A DNA stretch of 64,000 nt from Triticum aestivum (taxonomy: Eukaryota; Streptophyta; Magnoliopsida; Poales; Poaceae). The position numbers were made by a program, and so were the translations under genes. Below are positions 61,592 through 64,000 of this stretch, piece after piece (position 1 is the stretch's first letter; each line of letters begins with the position of its first letter). The stretch is from NCBI RefSeq assembly GCF_018294505.1, contig NC_057800.1, positions 471,244,955 to 471,308,954 of the forward strand. Direction: 5' to 3'. Under the pieces are notes generated by a model. The model was not told where the DNA came from, ran no database searches, and saw only the letters and a list, made by a program, of their open reading frames with translations.

Positions 61592-63849
61592 ATGGGCTTG
61601 GCGTGCAAATTTTTGACATCATCACACCTGCTGACGAGGTCCTCTGCATCAGCATGAGCTGTTAGCCAATAAAACCCATGACGGAAAGCTTTAGCCGCAA
61701 GGGACTTTGAACCGGCATGATGACCATAATCTCCTTCATGATTTTCTCGTAAGATCTCACAGCCCTCTTCTGGAGAAACACAACGTTGAAACGCCCATGT
61801 GACACTGCAATGATGTAACTCTCCATTAACAATTGTCATTGACTTAGACCGCCGGGTTATCTGCCTGGCTAAGGTTTCATCCTCAGGTAACTTGCCTCGG
61901 GTCATATAGGCCAAGTAAGGGACTGTCCAATCTGGGATTATATGAAGAGCCGCCACCAACTGAGCATTCGGGTTAGGAATAGCCAAATCCTCCTCTGAAG
62001 GAACCTTAACCGACGGGTTATGTAAGACGTCAAGAAAGACATTAGGCGGCACCGGCTTACATTGAGAACCCAGCCAGCTTAAAGCGTTTGCCGCTTTGTT
62101 TTTCCACCGATCAACGTGCTCAACTTGATAACCTTTGAAATGACCAGCGATAACGTCCACCTCTCGCCGATAAGCCACCATGAGTGGATCCTTAGAATCC
62201 CAAGTACGAGAGACTTTCTGAGCCACCAGATCTGAGTCGCCGAAGCATCTAACCCGGCTTAAGTTCATTTCTTTAGCCATCATAAGACCATGGAGTAAGG
62301 CATCATACTCAGCTGCATTGTTAGTACAAGGAAACATCAAACGAAGAACATAGCAAAATTTATCACCTCGAGGGGAAGCAAGAATAACTCCAGTCCCCGA
62401 GCCCTCCAATTGCCTGGACCCATCAAAGTGAATAGTCCAATATGTGTTATCCGGCTTTTTCTCAGGCATCTGCAGCTCTGTCCAATCGTTGATGAAGTCC
62501 ACCAGCGCTTGAGACTTGATGGCCGTGCGAGGCACATATTTTAACCCATGAGGTCCGAGCTCAATGGCCCACTTAGCAACCCGGCCAGTTGCTTCTCTAT
62601 TTTGGCTGATATCTCCCAAAGGAGCAGAGCTAACCACGGTGATGGGATGACCCAGAAAATAATGTTTAAGCTTCCAGCTGGCCAAGAACACCCCATATAC
62701 AAGCTTCTGCCAGTGTGGATACCTCTGCTTGGACTCAATAAGCACTTCACTGATATAGTAAACCAGCCTTTGAACCGGATACTCCTTACCTGCTTCCTTC
62801 CTTTCCACCACAATAGCTACACTGACAGCCCGGCTATTAGCAGCCACGTATAACAATAAAGGCTCTTTATCAATAGGGGCGGCGAGTATGGGCGGCTCAA
62901 CCAGCTGCTTCTTCAAGTCCTCAAATGCTGCATCAGCAGCATCACTCCAGACAAAGTTCTGATACAGAGGGATAGCCTTCTCCCCCAACCGGCTTATAAA
63001 CCAGCTTAATGCTGCAATACAACCTGCCAGGTGTTGCACATCATTGATACACAATGGCTTAGCCAAAGAGGTGATGGCTTTGATCTTCTCCGGATTAGCT
63101 TCAATTCCTCTGTTAGACACCAAAAAACCCAAAAGTTTGCCTGCCGGCACACCAAAAACACACTTGGCCGGGTTAAGCATCATCTTATAAACCCGGAGAT
63201 TATCAAAGGTTTCCTTCAAATCATCTATCAATGTTTCTTTCTCTCTGCACTTCACCACAATGTCATCCACATAAGCATGAACATTACGCCCAATTTGGTT
63301 ATGAAGGCAATTTTGCACACACCTCTGATAAGTCGCCCGGGCACTCTTGAGCCCAAAAGGCATACACACATAGCAGAAGGCTCCAAAGGGAGTTATGAAA
63401 GTAGTCTTCTCCTGGTCCTTAACTGCCATCTTGATATGATGATAACCAGAATAAGCATCCAGAAAACTCAAACGCTCACAACCCGCTGTAGCATCAATAA
63501 TCTGGTCAATACGAAGGAGAGCAAAAGGATCAGCCGTACAAGCCTTGTTTAAATCTGTGTAATCCACACACATACGCCAAGTGCCGTTTTTCTTAAGTAC
63601 CAGCACTGGGTTAGCCAACCACTCAGGATGGAAACTTCAATGATAAACCCGGCTGCCAAGAGCCGGCCTACTTCCACTCCAATGGCCTTCCGTCTCTCCT
63701 CATTAAAACGGCGAACAAACTGTTTGACCGGTTTAAACTTTGGATCAATATTAAAAGTGTGCTCAGCGAGTTCTCTCGGTACACCCGGCATGTCTGAAGG
63801 CTTCCATGCAAAGATGTCCCAGTTCTCATGGATGAACTCGATGAGCGTG
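61592..63849 (-). pseudogene. Gypsy (Tat-lineage) pol fragment: RT, RNase H, second RNase H, integrase start
   Basis: Minus strand. RT includes LSFLDAYSGYHHIKM and the catalytic YVDD (63262-63273). An RT-linked RNase H follows (LYVAANSRAVSVAIVVERKE). A second RNase H domain has HFDGS, NNAAEYDA and GDSDLV acidic motifs; the fourth expected Asp (usually ADALS) reads ANALS. An integrase zinc-binding start (HEGDYGHHAGSKS) ends the fragment. Two RNase H domains mark the Tat/Ogre lineage. A frameshift lies near 63635, and both ends of the open frame run into foreign LTRs (stop at 61567 inside the LTR ending 61591). Protease and the integrase core are absent. Confidence 0.8.
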
Positions 63850-64000
63850 TGATACGTCTCTGTCGTATTTATAATTTTTGATTGTTCCATGGCAATATTA
63901 TACAACTTTCATATACTTTTGGCAACTTTTTATACTATTTGTTGGGACTAACATATTCATCCAGTGCCGAGTGCCAGTTCCAGTTTGTTGCATGTTTTTT
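63850..64000 (+). mobile_element. Start of another Athila-like Gypsy LTR
   Basis: TGATACGTCTCTGTCGTATT at 63850 followed by TATAATTTTTGATTGTTCCA, shared with the LTRs at 15396 and 61591. Runs off the window. It interrupts the pol fragment to its left. Confidence 0.7.

Overview
The window looks like intergenic DNA from a large grass genome, most likely a Triticeae species (wheat, Aegilops, barley or rye). It is almost wall-to-wall LTR retrotransposons, several nested in one another with readable target-site duplications (TSDs). The LTR types are ones I associate with Triticeae repeats (starts such as TGATACGTCTCCAACG, TGAGGGAGTCCTGGA, TGTTGGGGATATAAC). Family names here come from memory and were not checked against a repeat library. 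Only two stretches look like host genes, and both are broken. No rRNA, intact tRNA, CRISPR or bacterial feature is present.

Layout, left to right. (1) 1-1558: 3' end and 3' LTR of a Gypsy element. (2) 1559-2213: decayed 3'-5' exonuclease-like pseudogene. (3) 2570-3527 plus 13457-13905: a DUF295/F-box-type gene cut in two by a 9.9 kb retroelement (3528-13451, TSD ATCAC). Removing the element and one TSD restores a continuous frame of about 435 codons. (4) 14866-19240: fragments of at least three Gypsy elements. (5) 19241-25761: a minus-strand LTR split by a 5.9 kb non-coding Gypsy derivative (19725-25591, TSD CCTGG). (6) 26242-44714: an 18.5 kb Gypsy element with 476-bp LTRs, split by a second copy of the element in (3), inverted (30621-40720, TSD CCAAG). 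(7) 44720-47239: unassigned low-copy-looking DNA with a possible Helitron end and a tRNA-derived SINE-like sequence. (8) 47240-64000: a mosaic of minus-strand Gypsy 3' LTR, a long-LTR Tekay/Del-like element, an Athila-like element, a Gypsy pol fragment with two RNase H domains, and the start of another LTR.

The most interesting element is the two-copy family at 3528-13451 (+) and 30621-40720 (-). It is gag-only: ORF1 is a copia-type Gag with a CCHC knuckle, and ORF2 is a 'plant transposon protein'-like product. I see no protease, integrase, reverse transcriptase or RNase H, yet both copies have PBS, PPT, LTRs and TSDs, and internal lengths of 6589 and 6587 bp. Its LTR and the spacer before ORF2 each carry an array of 13-bp hyphenated palindromes (TCGGT-NNN-ACCGA) ending just upstream of a TATA box. 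ORF2 therefore looks like a separately transcribed unit under a promoter of the same design as the LTR promoter.

None of the retroelements in the window appears autonomous. Hand-counted LTR differences (about 26/476 for the 18.5 kb element, about 15/485 for the 5.9 kb element) suggest insertions on a 1-2 million year scale, and the nesting order agrees.
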